A DNA stretch of 64,000 nucleotides. Source: Sclerodactyla briareus. Taxonomy: Eukaryota > Echinodermata > Holothuroidea > Dendrochirotida > Sclerodactylidae. Below the pieces are notes generated by a model that was given only the letters and a program-made list of their open reading frames with translations, searched no databases and was not told where the DNA came from. The position numbers were made by a program, and so were the translations under genes. Below, in pieces: positions 27,401-32,689 of the stretch. Every line of letters begins with the position of its first letter. The stretch's first letter is position 1. The stretch lies in contig JAODTK010005663.1 of NCBI GenBank assembly GCA_026419785.1, positions 90,374 to 154,373 on the forward strand. The letters run 5' to 3'.

Positions 27401-28843
27401 TAAATTTGGTGTGTAGCTTTCCTATGGGGATACAAGAACCATATTGTTTTGGTTGTTGATTGGGGGTCATTTTTGGGAGAAATTAGGAGATAGTCAAAAA
27501 TTGATATTTTGGCCAATTTTGGGCTAACTCAACCCCACCTGGATGGATTGAGCTCATACTTGGTATGTGTGTTCCCCATGATAAGTACATGATCCCTATT
27601 GTTTTGGGGTCAGGTCAAAGGTTTTCTGAGGTCACTGGAGGTCAAAGTCTGGAATACTTGTAAAAACACGATAAGTCCAGAACAGTCAGTCCGATTAGCG
27701 TAATTTGGTGTGTAGCTTTCTTATGGGGAGTACAAGAACCCTATTGGGTGTTGATTGGGGGTCATTTTGGGGAGAAATTAGAAAATTGTCAAAATTGATA
27801 TTTCAGTCAATTTGGCTTGTTGTTAACATGCTTACTCGACCCCACGGGCTGGATGGAAGCGCACACTTGGTATTATGGTGTTCCCCTGATGAGTACATGA
27901 ACCCTATTGTTTTGGGGTCAGGTCAAAGGTCCTCTGAGGTCACCAGTGGTCAAAGTCTGAAATCCTTGTAGACACGATAAGAAACGCTTGGTCTGAAATT
28001 TGGTGTGTGGCTTTCTTATGGGGAGTACAAGAACCCTATTGTTTTGGGATCAAGGTAGAGGTAAACAGGACAAGTCCAGAATACTTAATCGGCTCAAGTT
28101 GAAAATTAGTGTGTAGTTTTCTCATCAAGAGTACAGCGAATCCCTACTGTTTTGTAGAAATGGTGTCAATTTGTGAGAAATGGGAAATCTGTGAGAAAAT
28201 GGCCATATCCTGCATATGATGAGCTTGTAAATGTCCATGTATCCCCCCCGTGTCAATGATTCACTGAGCCTTTTGGCGTTCTGGTTTAACCTTTCTTAAA
28301 TGGGTAGAATAGACATCATCAAATGTTGCCTATTTGCGAAAATGGCAACTTAGCAGTGATAAAGCAGTGATATCTTCAAAAAATTGTAAATTTATAAGTC
28401 CGACAATGCTATGAACATGACAAGTTGATTGGCATGATTTTCATGACATTCAAATATTTCTAGCGACTTGCATTTAATGCAATACACAAATCAAAACAAA
28501 AAGAGAAGGAAAACTGGACAAGGGACAAACGAAATAGTATGGTTAGATGGTTGATTGAACATCCTCTCAAAATTGTTCACAAAGAATGGAACTGAAGAAG
28601 ATCCTGGCTATACTTATTTGTGAATCCACGTCCCACGGTTTCATGGTATAGCAACATCAAATATGTTAGCTTTATTAACAAGGATCTGAAGATTCAAAGG
28701 CTCTATGGAGGAGAGGCAAATCTCAGACAGCAACGTGGACTTTGTCGTGCAGGTTTGAAATGCAAAGAGCAAGAGCACCTCCTTGTAAACGGAGGGTGGA
28801 GTGTACCATCCCTAGACATGGAGTGGCTGGGCTGCGCTTCTAG
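2128..28843 (+). CDS. MTBP: MDM2-binding protein MTBP (gene span, exons listed separately)
   Basis: The span collects exons that match vertebrate MTBP in order: a block like human LSDLPSCYMSDIEFEL at 2.1 kb, a VPDVEV-like block at 4.6 kb, an [8 protein letters not shown]-like block at 11.5 kb, an ELLKYF..GLPIGDL-like block at 13.6 kb, a basic S/T-P-rich linker at 20.3-24.7 kb, and the diagnostic C-terminal domain at 25.9 and 28.7 kb (CYKKCFGRLYELTKSYVK versus human CFTACSQRLFEISKFYLK). MTBP acts with Treslin/TICRR in activating replication origins, and its C-terminal domain binds DNA. The N-terminal part was not found. The exons for the stretch after the VPDVEV block, human residues roughly 440-530, are also missing between 4.8 and 11.5 kb. 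Several exons need single-base frame changes. Assignment rests on remembered family sequence, strongest for the C-terminal exons. Confidence 0.82.
2223..3018. other. MTBP intron, nothing recognised
   Basis: The open frames on both strands are short and have no family resemblance. A T-run lies near 2720. Confidence 0.5.
3019..3219 (+). CDS. MTBP: Probable MTBP exon B
   Basis: An open frame of about 67 codons contains STEFLNWLTPSGTKTELES and SYTALRVSRIGDRRVEGAAL, and ends at a good GGTGAGTAT donor. Its place between exons A and C fits the human stretch with the SSRKWKEYIAKKP segment, and the S-x-x-W-x-x-x-I/L spacing is similar. The acceptor is not clear: several CAG triplets lie at 3017-3041, so the start is approximate. 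Identity is inferred mainly from position and the donor. The frame is free of stops and the base composition is richer in G+C than the flanks. Confidence 0.45.
3426..3850 (+). repeat. Single unit of ~300-bp dispersed/tandem family
   Basis: It begins with GATTCCTTGACGTC, a TGTGTGTGCATG stretch, then a GGATNGANCNAGCTCATA..TTGGTATGTG block and a GGTCAAGGGTTATC block. The same order occurs in the tandem array at 27.1-28.2 kb, and in reverse orientation at 56.8-57.5 kb. The block that opens the unit recurs at its 3' end (CTCAACCTCACCTGGATTGATC near 3791), so slightly more than one unit is present. Confidence 0.65.
3851..4618. other. MTBP intron, low-content stretch with short G-run
   Basis: A G-rich run lies at about 4180-4197. 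The segment 4459-4567 follows a CTTTTCAG acceptor-like site and is open (TFTDILDVGPMAPDW...), but it matches no MTBP region in order, so it is not called an exon. Confidence 0.4.
4619..4792 (+). CDS. MTBP: MTBP exon C
   Basis: The exon lies between a TTCATCCTCTCAG acceptor and a GGTGAGTGA donor. The first part reads VPEVNLQPVSNSSCHFLLYR, aligning with human VPDVEVKGECSSYYLLLQG. The later part matches in a second frame: PSEVNGAIPAQLAKME aligns with human ANQINGSFALNLIHGKM. One single-base frame change is therefore needed near 4700-4725. Since both halves are conserved and both splice sites are good, sequence error is more likely than loss of function. Confidence 0.75.
4878..5190 (+). repeat. 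(ACTC)n microsatellite with higher-order units
   Basis: Tetranucleotide CACT/ACTC repeats cover about 310 bases, starting about 85 bases after exon C. Within them a composite block (CATGCATTCCCCTACTCACT, then a CCCCACTCAATCACTCACCA segment) occurs three times, near 4894, 5036 and 5116. The array therefore grew by duplication of larger segments as well as by slippage. The long THSL-repeat open frames across it are an artefact of the 4-base period. Confidence 0.95.
5191..6030. other. MTBP intron, nothing recognised
   Basis: Short open frames only. Two splice-like sites (TTCCAGGTAATC near 5424 and CACAGGTTCTG near 5468) have no conserved coding sequence attached. Confidence 0.4.
6031..6250 (+). 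repeat. Dispersed repeat, 'GACCTC-GTGACC / caccacgtttcatg' type
   Basis: The wording TGACCTCTGGTAACCTTGAGATCACC..TTTTTTCACCAAC..TGTCCCCACCCACCACGTTTCATG parallels the tandemly reiterated block at 39.77-40.37 kb. It looks like a diverged member of the same family. Confidence 0.5.
6430..6860 (+). repeat. SINE fragment followed by a copy of the 26.2-kb repeat
   Basis: The region 6440-6520 matches the SINE body (CCACCTCCATGTTGAGGTACC, AGGCATG, GTGTATCAGGGATTC). The region 6640-6860 then matches the repeat at 26.2 kb: GTCAGTCCAAAC, TCATGCAATAATAAATTATG, TCATACTTGCACAACCCCTG, and a CATTATTTTCACTTCGAGTAG-like end. Orientation is the same as the 26.2-kb copy and opposite to the 23.5-kb copy. Confidence 0.6.
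7363..7587 (-). CDS. Unrecognised possible coding exon
   Basis: The minus strand is open for about 74 codons. The last ~55 residues look protein-like: SSSGQSVDNSPKAIGTQAVP, then SDLKQELLDLLDRTERLRIS. A possible acceptor (GGAAATAG) lies just before the Ser-rich part. I do not recognise the family. It sits antisense inside an MTBP intron and just outside the hAT-like element at 7.64 kb, so a second transposon's exon or a chance frame are both possible. Confidence 0.28.
   Translation of the reverse strand: MTLGRWNYSGVCLPVHDLIIGMLGNSESSSGQSVDNSPKAIGTQAVPSDLKQELLDLLDRTERLRISLELCFCR
7638..9602. mobile_element. hAT-like DNA transposon, non-autonomous or decayed (~2 kb)
   Basis: The left end reads TAAGGCTGCACGTTTTACTC. 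The right end, reverse complemented, reads TAAGGCTGCGCGGTTAGTGC. This is the typical hAT terminal inverted repeat (AGGGCTGCGCGGTT type). Subterminal zones on both sides are dense in AACCG/CGGTT words, as in many hAT families. No transposase was recognised inside. The flanking 8-mers (GTACCGCG and GCCGTAGT) are not identical, so a target-site duplication is not confirmed. Confidence 0.62.
9788..9995 (+). repeat. tRNA-derived SINE, near full length
   Basis: The tRNA-like head shows an A-box-like GTGTAGAGCG and a B box GGTTTGAGTCC within the normal spacing. The body follows with GCATTGCCTCATTCCGTG, TTACCTGGTGAAGGATTC, ACAGCTGAC, TGCATCCAGGTCGCACCC, and the ending GGCAAGTATACCATGGGAAA. The shared body with other copies, rather than a clean tRNA fold and flanks, shows that this is a SINE and not a tRNA gene. 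Confidence 0.8.
10370..10860. repeat. Probable old transposon-derived repeat, family unclear
   Basis: The text (GAATAGAATTCCATAGCTT, CTGTTAACAGGCTCAAGG, a TTTTGTACCCGAGGCGG block) follows a pattern I associate with a repeat common in marine invertebrate genomes, in which a decayed frame lies on the minus strand. A related short segment occurs at 51.53-51.62 kb (GGTAAGGCATTCCACTG, AAACGCTCTTTCATC). No domain can be named. Confidence 0.35.
10861..11501. other. MTBP intron, nothing recognised
   Basis: No conserved frame, SINE body or tandem repeat was seen between 10.86 kb and exon D. Confidence 0.5.
11502..11631 (+). CDS. MTBP: MTBP exon D
   Basis: The acceptor ATGTTTTCCAG and the donor AAAGTAAGT border 130 bases. 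The frame reads CNPGEIPERLALINGEVVRE then KMRREKRRTSPLVGW. This aligns with human [20 protein letters not shown] followed by KQKMR: the NP-x-E/x-PER start, the I/L-NGE/NLE core and the K/Q-KMR end are kept. A stop at about 11607 is avoided by a one-base change, after which the frame runs into the donor. Confidence 0.78.
11632..12368. other. MTBP intron, nothing recognised
   Basis: No exon, SINE or tandem repeat was recognised. The open frame at 11940-12179 has no family resemblance. Confidence 0.5.
12369..12500 (+). repeat. Poly-G tract with rare T/C interruptions
   Basis: About 130 bases are almost pure G, broken only by a few T, C and A bases (for example GGGGGTTGGGGGCGTTGGGG). On the plus strand it could form many G-quadruplexes. 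Its true length is doubtful, because homopolymers this long are poorly resolved by any sequencing chemistry. The Pro-rich and Gly-rich open frames across it are artefacts. Confidence 0.95.
12675..12787 (+). CDS. MTBP: Probable MTBP exon E
   Basis: A strong acceptor (CTCACTTTTCCCCAG) precedes a frame with RAGDESQKAHNPLSEIPAYD then SALTRELLSLIS. The D-S-A-L-T-R-E-L-L part resembles human DSVTLLDAKELLKYF, which straddles this exon and the next. A second frame over the first half (GELVMNPKRRTTRFQKSL) is also open, so which frame is real is uncertain. The donor was not found; the exon runs directly into the 71-bp minisatellite. Confidence 0.45.
12782..13562 (+). repeat. ~71-bp minisatellite filling an MTBP intron (about 11 copies)
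   Basis: The unit is TTCCTGACTGTCTGTATCCT, then CTGTCTATAATTCCCCTACA, then a GCCATCACACTGCACCTGAT block and TGCCTCAGAG. Copies start near 12782, 12854, 12929, 12999, 13070, 13140, 13210, 13283, 13350, 13421 and 13497, with small indels. The array begins at the end of exon E and ends at the acceptor of exon F, so it makes up essentially the whole intron. Several units carry the TTGCCTCAG/AGTTCCTGA acceptor context that also opens exon F. Confidence 0.9.
13563..13742 (+). CDS. MTBP: MTBP exon F
   Basis: After the CTCAG acceptor the sequence reads EFLKHFHPS, which matches human ELLKYFTSD. In the next frame LPMGQNFSPIGIATKTRQAP matches human GLPIGDLQPLPIQKGEKT. A third frame gives ELRKLEFEESLDTITRVQ before a GTAATG donor, resembling human SELQSRLIRYETQTTCTRE. 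Two frame changes are therefore needed within 180 bases. Conservation on both sides of each change argues for consensus errors rather than decay. Confidence 0.65.
13743..14569. other. MTBP intron, nothing recognised
   Basis: AT-rich sequence with short G and T runs. No conserved frame and no member of the repeat families described here. Confidence 0.5.
14570..14892 (+). repeat. tRNA-derived SINE with T-run at 3' end
   Basis: The head contains TTGGTGCAGCTTTGG and a diverged B box (GGGTTTCAATCTC). The body follows with AATGATACCTGTTGTC, CAATCTCCATGTTGCCG, CACATTGAGGTACC, ACAAAGAGGCATTCC, GTAAAGGATTCGCAGCTGAC and GTGCAGTATCCAGGTC. It ends in a run of about 20 T at 14873-14892. Confidence 0.8.
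14893..18002. other. MTBP intron; AT-rich, no gene supported
   Basis: Contents seen are C-rich runs near 15830-15860 and 16040-16090, a T-run near 17468, a tandem duplication at 17156-17214, and a block near 16430-16710 (ATGCAAATCAGC, TGACCTCTACTGACCCC) that resembles the 39.8-kb dispersed family. The minus-strand open frame 14995-15261 was not recognised as a family and lacks splice support. Confidence 0.4.
17156..17214 (+). repeat. Direct tandem duplication of ~29 bp
   Basis: AAGAACATTCCAATCAACTA plus CAATGTTAA occurs twice in immediate succession with no mismatch seen, implying a recent duplication or an assembly artefact. Confidence 0.9.
18003..18290 (+). repeat. tRNA-derived SINE
   Basis: The head shows ACTGGTAGAGCGTTGGCA (A box) and GTTCAAATTTG as a diverged B box. 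Further on come a GACGAACGAGGCTGAG-like stretch and CATTTGCAAGTTGCTGTCTG, which recurs in the copy at 32.72 kb. The end (GTGAGTATATCATAAAAAAA) matches the SINE ending elsewhere. Confidence 0.72.
18291..20351. other. MTBP intron with an unassigned minus-strand open stretch
   Basis: The minus strand is open over 19439-20007 in two overlapping frames (about 111 and 78 codons, overlapping by 4 bases at 19771-19774). Neither product resembles a family I know, and no splice sites or other domain clues support it. The remainder has C-rich and A-rich runs, and a short duplicated segment (ACAACAAAGTGATTTG) near 20164-20197. Confidence 0.35.
20352..20451 (+). CDS. MTBP: MTBP exon G (basic linker)
   Basis: The exon lies between a T-rich TTCTATTGTGTCACAG acceptor and a GGTACATT donor. 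It reads ITTPRRVKSKR in one frame, then LGKTTQKPKKATQSSHRNNS in the next, so one frame change is needed near the stop at 20388. The composition (Lys/Arg with Ser/Thr) fits the poorly conserved linker before the MTBP C-terminal domain. Identity is inferred from position, splice sites and composition. Confidence 0.55.
20452..23056. other. MTBP intron with fragments of unclassified repeats
   Basis: A GGGGTTTGAACCC stretch near 20720 may be a reverse SINE B box. The segment 20875-20905 (GTGAACTCCAGGACCCGAC) recurs at 36.27 kb. The region 21620-22150 begins with G-rich runs and has GC-rich, CpG-containing words (GTGCGCGCGAAGGAAACGCG), which look transposon-derived but unclassified. No exon was supported. 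Confidence 0.4.
23057..23308 (+). CDS. MTBP: MTBP exon H (S/T-P-rich linker)
   Basis: Bordered by TTCCCGGCAG and AAGGTTAGTG. The main frame includes FVSPRKSLRLATPQKASRVP, then a Pro/Ser-rich run (SPEPSERPFPPPRTARSSAQ). After one frame change comes SSRLATPRKSDPTTPHQP. SPRK, TPQK and TPRK fit the CDK consensus S/T-P-x-K/R, and SLRLATPQK and SSRLATPRK are an internal repeat. A disordered basic linker with CDK-type sites fits a replication-initiation factor. Identity rests on position, splice sites and the adjoining exons. Confidence 0.6.
23475..24010 (+). repeat. Left arm of ~550-bp inverted repeat pair
   Basis: Blocks are GAACTGCAGCCTTGGATACA, GACATCATGCTTGGACCAA-like text, AGTTGATTGAGTCAAC-like text, GAGAATGTTAGCAGGGTTGT and CAAACTTCAAAGGACTGTGA. 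Each is found reverse complemented and in reverse order at 26.18-26.76 kb. Divergence is considerable (roughly a fifth to a quarter by eye), so the arms are old copies of a dispersed family and not a fresh inversion. Confidence 0.75.
24558..24710 (+). CDS. MTBP: MTBP exon I (end of linker)
   Basis: The acceptor GACCTGCCCAG and the donor AAGGTGAGGT border 153 bases. The first frame reads KSPQKRTGKTPRKAPDLRRR, with two more S/T-P-x-K sites. The last part, in another frame, reads ASSLSDTASQRSRKMSRSEK then HKK. SRKMSRSEKHKK matches human SRQIKESRSQKHTR, directly before the C-terminal domain in both proteins. One frame change is needed in the middle. Confidence 0.72.
24711..25329. other. MTBP intron with possible SINE fragment
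   Basis: Near 25205-25260 a CACTGCCCAAGAGATCGGGG stretch followed by TTTGAATCTC resembles a SINE B-box region. Otherwise nothing was recognised. Confidence 0.4.
25330..25690 (-). mobile_element. CR1/L2-type LINE, 3' end of ORF2 (5'-truncated)
   Basis: On the minus strand one reads WVRGDLIQVFRIVHRLDGLA, then FSEFSNVTTTRGHHLKLRGT. A neighbouring frame gives RWNSLP and VNAFKNALDLFF. This order (RGDxIQV-K/R-IVH, TRGHxxKL, F..R.I..WNSLP, VNAFKNxLD) is the C-terminal tail of CR1/L2-like reverse-transcriptase ORFs. It is truncated at its 5' end and broken by several stops and frame changes. It lies antisense in an MTBP intron. Confidence 0.78.
25914..26027 (+). CDS. MTBP: MTBP exon J (C-terminal DNA-binding domain)
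   Basis: A clean 38-codon exon between a CTTTTCAG acceptor and an AAGGTGAGC donor, with no frame change. It reads KLMEIVNASLLSKGVQKGHP then CYKKCFGRLYELTKSYVK. The human protein has ILKEVVTETLKKHSITETHE then CFTACSQRLFEISKFYLK, so the I-V core, the H-x-C-F/Y spacing, RL-F/Y-E-x-x-K-x-Y and the closing K all match. This is the most conserved part of MTBP and the firmest basis for naming the gene. Confidence 0.9.
26175..26760 (-). repeat. Right arm of ~550-bp inverted repeat pair
   Basis: Reverse complement of the family member at 23.47-24.01 kb. In plus-strand order it carries AAGTCCAAACCGGAAGTACA, TCATGCAATAATAAATGAAG, TCATACTTGCACAACCCTGC and GTTGTATCCAAGCCTTGCAG. A third, partial copy lies at 6.64-6.86 kb and a fourth fragment near 32.01 kb. 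It begins about 150 bases after exon J. Confidence 0.75.
27140..28160 (+). repeat. Tandem array of ~300-bp units with AGGTCA-type half-sites
   Basis: Units begin near 27228, 27532 and 27838, each with CGACCCCACCTGGATGGATT, GAGCTCATACTTGGT, TGTGTGTTCCCCATGATAAG and GATCCCTATTGTTTTGGGGT. Then comes a CAGGTCAAAGGTC stretch with further GAGGTCA copies, followed by a GATAAGTCCAGAACAGTCAG-like block and CTTTCTTATGGGGAGTACAA. A TTGATTCCTTGACAAAAGTC hairpin and a GT-rich run stand at the left border. The last units are shortened. Confidence 0.9.
28161..28682. other. Last MTBP intron, nothing recognised
   Basis: AT-rich sequence without a recognised repeat or frame, leading to a weak acceptor (TTAGCTTTATTAACAAG). 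Confidence 0.5.
28683..28843 (+). CDS. MTBP: MTBP terminal exon K
   Basis: After the AACAAG acceptor the sequence opens with DLK, as the human terminal exon does (DLKTSRGLFEEM). The following frame reads FKGSMEERQISDSNVDFVVQ, matching human FEEMKKTANNNAVQVIDWVL in pattern. The next frame reads FEMQRARAPPCKRRVECTIP and stops at TAG 28841-28843. Two single-base frame changes are needed. The final ~20 codons fall in the first unit of the 63-bp minisatellite, so the exact C-terminus is uncertain. The acceptor has a poor pyrimidine tract. Confidence 0.6.
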
Positions 28844-29806
28844 TCAGTCTTGTCGTAACGAGGTGGAGTGTACCATTCCTAGACATGGAGGGGATGGGCT
28901 GCTTCGTCATCTTGTAGTTAACGAGGTGGAGTGTACATTCCTAGACATGGAGGGCTGGGCTGCCTTCGGCCCATACTTGTGTCACGAGGTGGATGTGTAC
29001 ATCCTGACATGGAGTGGCTGGCTCGCCTTCTGTCATCTTGTCGTAACGAGGAGGAGTGTAAATTCCTAGACTGGAGTTGATGCTGGGTGACTTCGGTCGT
29101 ATTGTCGTAACGAGGTGGGTGTACCTTCTTAGACATGGAGTGGCGGGCGGCCTTCTGGTCCACTTGTAGTAACGAGGTGGAGTGTACATCCTAGACATGG
29201 GGTGGCTGGGCTGCCTTCTGGCCGTCTTGTCGGAACGAGGTGGAGAGTGTTACATTCCTAGACATGGAGTGGCTGGGCTCCTTCTGTCCATTTGTCGTTA
29301 ACGAGGTGGAGTGTAAATTCCTAGGACATGGAGTGGTGGGTGCTTCTGTCCATATTGTCGTAACGAGGTGGAGTGTAATTCCTAGACATGGAGTGGCTGG
29401 GATGCCTCTGCAGTTTGTCGTACGACGGTGGAGTGTACATCCATAGACATGGGGTGGCTGGGCTGCCTTCTGTCCATCTTGTCGTAACGAGGTGGAGTGT
29501 AACATTCTAGCCATGGAGTGCTGGCGGCTTCTGTCCATCTGTCGTAACGAGGTGGAGTGACACCTAGACATGCGGAGTGGCTGCGGCTGCCCTGCTGTTC
29601 CCCATCTTGTCGTAACGAGGGGAGGGAATTCCTAGATCGGGACTGTTGGATGGGCGGCCTTTCTGTGCAATCTTGTTGTAACGAGGTGGAGTGTACATTC
29701 CTAGGACATGGAGTGGCGGGCTGCCTTCTGTCAGTCTTGTCGTAACGAGGTGGAGTGTACATTCCTAGACATGGGGTGGCTGGGCTGCCTTCTGTCCGTC
29801 ATGATG
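28780..29806 (+). repeat. ~63-bp minisatellite at the MTBP 3' end (about 16 copies)
   Basis: The unit is CTTGTCGTAACGAGGTGGAG, TGTACATTCCTAGACATGGA, then GTGGCTGGGCTGCCTTCTGT and CCAT. Copies recur about every 62-63 bases from about 28790 to 29800, with many small indels. The first unit (TTGTAAACGGAGGGTGGAGT) overlaps the tail of the MTBP reading frame. Long frames across the array on both strands are products of the periodicity. Confidence 0.93.
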
Positions 29807-30485
29807 AGAGACTTCAGTCAGCGTCTCTTCATAGCTCACGAGAGAGGATTCCTTTGACGGAGAGCGAGGGTGTCACATCACATCACTCGGACAGGGACAG
29901 GGTGGTACATGCCATGTGTAAATCCCTTATCATGTGAGCTGTCAGCAGGTGATGATATCATATCGTTCGATTTTAGGAGGCCTCGTGCCCCCCAAAAACA
30001 CTTCCGAACCCATCTGGAATACCACTATGCGGTTGTGTTGATGGGTTAATTGCGCGACAAGGTGAATCTTCAGGTAGACGTGGCGGCAAGGAAGACGGAA
30101 ATGATAATTTACCAAGATGTACTTGGATCAATGCAGTCACTGCTCAGTGAGGATAGAAGCTGATGATACTTGGTATGTATGATTCCTTCTTGGCTCCCTC
30201 TCTTGGCAAGGGGAGGTTGGAATAGGGAATGGTATAACACTTGTGATGTTGTCCGATGTGTTCTGCCAAAGCGAAGTTGTATTGTGGCAACACTAGTAGG
30301 GTGCAAACACGAAGAGGGTACAACCGTGGGGGAGGGGAGGGGGGGGGGCTTGGTGGGGAAGAGACTTTGTCGGTGCCTCTCCCAAATGGCACTGAATGAG
30401 GACTGGCTCTGTTCTTGACATATCAAAATAAGCCTCCCCATAGAGGAGAAAACGTTTAGGAGGAATACAGAAACCCCCTTGCAGG
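29807..30485. other. Spacer between two minisatellites, no gene supported
   Basis: Both strands are open between about 30109 and 30441, typical of chance in G-rich sequence (a G-run lies at 30330-30350). The segment 29800-29940 is not part of the repeats and may include the MTBP 3' UTR. No poly-A signal stood out. Confidence 0.4.
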
Positions 30486-31625
30486 AAGAACATCACCTAT
30501 TGGCAATTCACCTGACACATGGGTCATACAAGGTTATTGTGTAGTTCACATGCTTGACCATAGTTCTGACACATGCGTTAATACCAGGTCTATATTGGAA
30601 GAACCACATGCTTGCATGTACCTGACACCTGGGTCATAGCAGGTAAATTGGAAGTCACCTGCTTTGTATATCACTGAACATGGTGATAACCAGGTAATAT
30701 TAGGAAGTTGCCATGGCTAGCATATTAACGGACACATAGAAGATCACATGCCTGGCCTGTAACCTAAAACATGGGTCATAGCAGGTCAATTGGAAGATCA
30801 CATGCATGGCCATATTACCTGACCCATGGGTCATGCCAGGCTTTATGGAAGATCACGTGCCTGGCATATTACATGACAAATGGGGTCCATAGCGTTATTG
30901 GAAGTTCACATGCTTGGCATTGACCAAAATCAGAGCATACCTGCTCTGATCGGAAGTCACGTGTTGGGGGGGTTCCCAGGGCGTATTAGAAGTTGCCATA
31001 TTTAGCATTACCTTATACACGTCTTACCAGGTCATATTAGAGGATCACATGCCTGACATGTACCTGACAACATGAGTTCATAACAGGTCTATGGAAGATC
31101 ACAGGTTTGGTATATGACTGACACATGAGTCAAACAGGTATGGAAGATCACATGTTGGTATAGTACCTGACACGTGTGTCATAACAGGTCATATTGGAAG
31201 ATCACATGGGTGGTATATTACCTGAAACACGTGAGTCATAACAGGTCATTGGAAGATCACATGTTTGGTATATTACCTGACACATGTGTCATAGCAGGTC
31301 ATATTGGAAGATCACATGTTTGGTATATTACCTGACACATGAGTCATAACAGGTCATATTGGAAGGTAACATGTTCTGTATATTACCTGACACTTGAGTC
31401 ATACCAGGTCTGTTACCTGACACGAGTCATACCAGGTCTTATCGAAAGATCACATGCTTGCATGTTACTGGTACATGACTCATAGCAGGTCATATTGAAA
31501 AGTGGGTCATATCATGTCTAATTGCCTGGCATATCACTGATGCATGGGTCATGCGGGGTCTTATTGGAAGATCACATGCCTGACATGTTACCCATAGCAG
31601 GTCTTATTGTGAGTTCTCAAGCATG
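30486..31625 (+). repeat. ~55-bp minisatellite (about 20 degenerate copies)
   Basis: The unit is approximately GGAAGATCACATGTTTGGTA, TATTACCTGACACATGAGTC, then ATAACAGGTCATATT. The central copies (31140-31360) are nearly identical and spaced 55-56 bases apart; the outer copies are more diverged, as expected for an array renewed from its centre. Each unit carries CACATG and an ACCTGACACATG stretch, which are E-box-like words (CANNTG). Confidence 0.93.
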
Positions 31626-32004
31626 AAATAACAAGTAACATGCTGCTGGTCTGATGGTCCTTCTCCGTAAAAGATTATTTCTGAAATTCAAACATGCACG
31701 TGTTGCCCATAGAGTTATTCAAATTTACTTGGTTGAGAGAGGGGGGGGGGGTGTAAGTGCTGCTGATAAAAAAAATAGTATCAGCTGCTATTTTGCTCCT
31801 TAATATAAGGAAGACAGAAATTAGTCTTCACATATAAATAAATTTCTTCCTTGATAATTGGTGATAATTTTGTTTGAGTTTTCATTCAGATCCCAACCAT
31901 TATTCATTTGTTATTAGAGGGTTCTCAGGATTTCCCGCTTTCACCATGACCTCGAAAGAGGTTTTCTTCTTGCATTCGTAGAAAAGGGTAATACCAGCTC
32001 AGGA
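31626..32004. other. Intergenic, nothing recognised
   Basis: A G-run lies at 31740-31750. No frame or repeat family was recognised. Confidence 0.5.
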
Positions 32005-32340
32005 AAAATATGAGTCAGTCCAAACCTAACGTTCATATGACATTCTGTCACTGAGTCAGAGGCTTCCGAAGTATGTGCATGTGTATCTGCAAGATGAGAA
32101 GCTCAACGGGCGGCTCGCCAGTCATCGGGTGACCAATTGTCGCTCACGTTGCATAGCTGGAACACATAACGATGATTCCTGCCCCATCCCTATATTAGAT
32201 TTCGCCAGAGTGGCATTGCGTCTTTCTGCGATCTCGGTGCGAAATTTAGCAACTGACAAAAATGAGTGCAGTTACTAGGTCTGCACCCTTCATGGGCCTC
32301 GAATAGGTAGTCCCCCCTACTTGGCGAGTATATCATGAAA
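32005..32340 (+). repeat. Fragment of the 26.2-kb repeat followed by SINE tail
   Basis: The region 32005-32095 holds GAGTCAGTCCAAACCTAACG and AGTATGTGCATGTGTAT, as in the 6.64-kb copy. Later, AGTGCAGTTACTAGGTCTGC, ACCCTTCATGGGCCTCGAAT and GGCGAGTATATCATGAAAAA form the SINE 3' end. Confidence 0.6.
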
Positions 32341-32364
32341 AAGAGAATCAAACCTATAGAAGGC

Positions 32365-32645
32365 CAGCAAAGGAACAGGCATGTTCGTCAGCTGTGAATG
32401 GGAATCTTTCTCCAGGTACACGGAATAAGGTAATGCCTCTTTGGCGGTACATTTAAACGTGCAGACGGTAACAAGCGAATTGGCCACCCTCGTTTGTTCC
32501 CGCTTCCCATTTCTCCCGCTATGCTGAAAGGCAACAGGTATCGTCTCTACAGACTCAGTGTGACCAGACTAGGATTTGAACCACGGTCTCCTGAGTTGTA
32601 AGCTGACGCTCTGACAACTCGGTAATTGAATTTACGGAGTGGTTG
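32365..32645 (-). repeat. tRNA-derived SINE, minus strand, with clear head
   Basis: Reading the minus strand from about 32640: ACCGAGTTGTCAGAGCGTCA is the A-box region, AGACCGTGGTTCAAATCC holds a good B box (GGTTCAAATCC), ACGATACCTGTTGCC follows, then CCGCCAAAGAGGCATTACC, TTATTCCGTGTACCTGGAGA and a CACAGCTGACGAAC end. This is the best-preserved head-plus-body copy in the window. Confidence 0.82.
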
Positions 32646-32689
32646 ATTCCCCTGTTCGGGTAATATCAAAGACTTTGAAAATTGGTACC

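Noticed and set aside
28620-29762. Several long frames on both strands over the 63-bp minisatellite
   Set aside because: The period is close to a multiple of three, so stops are avoided repeatedly. Only the first ~160 bases have outside support, as the MTBP terminal exon.
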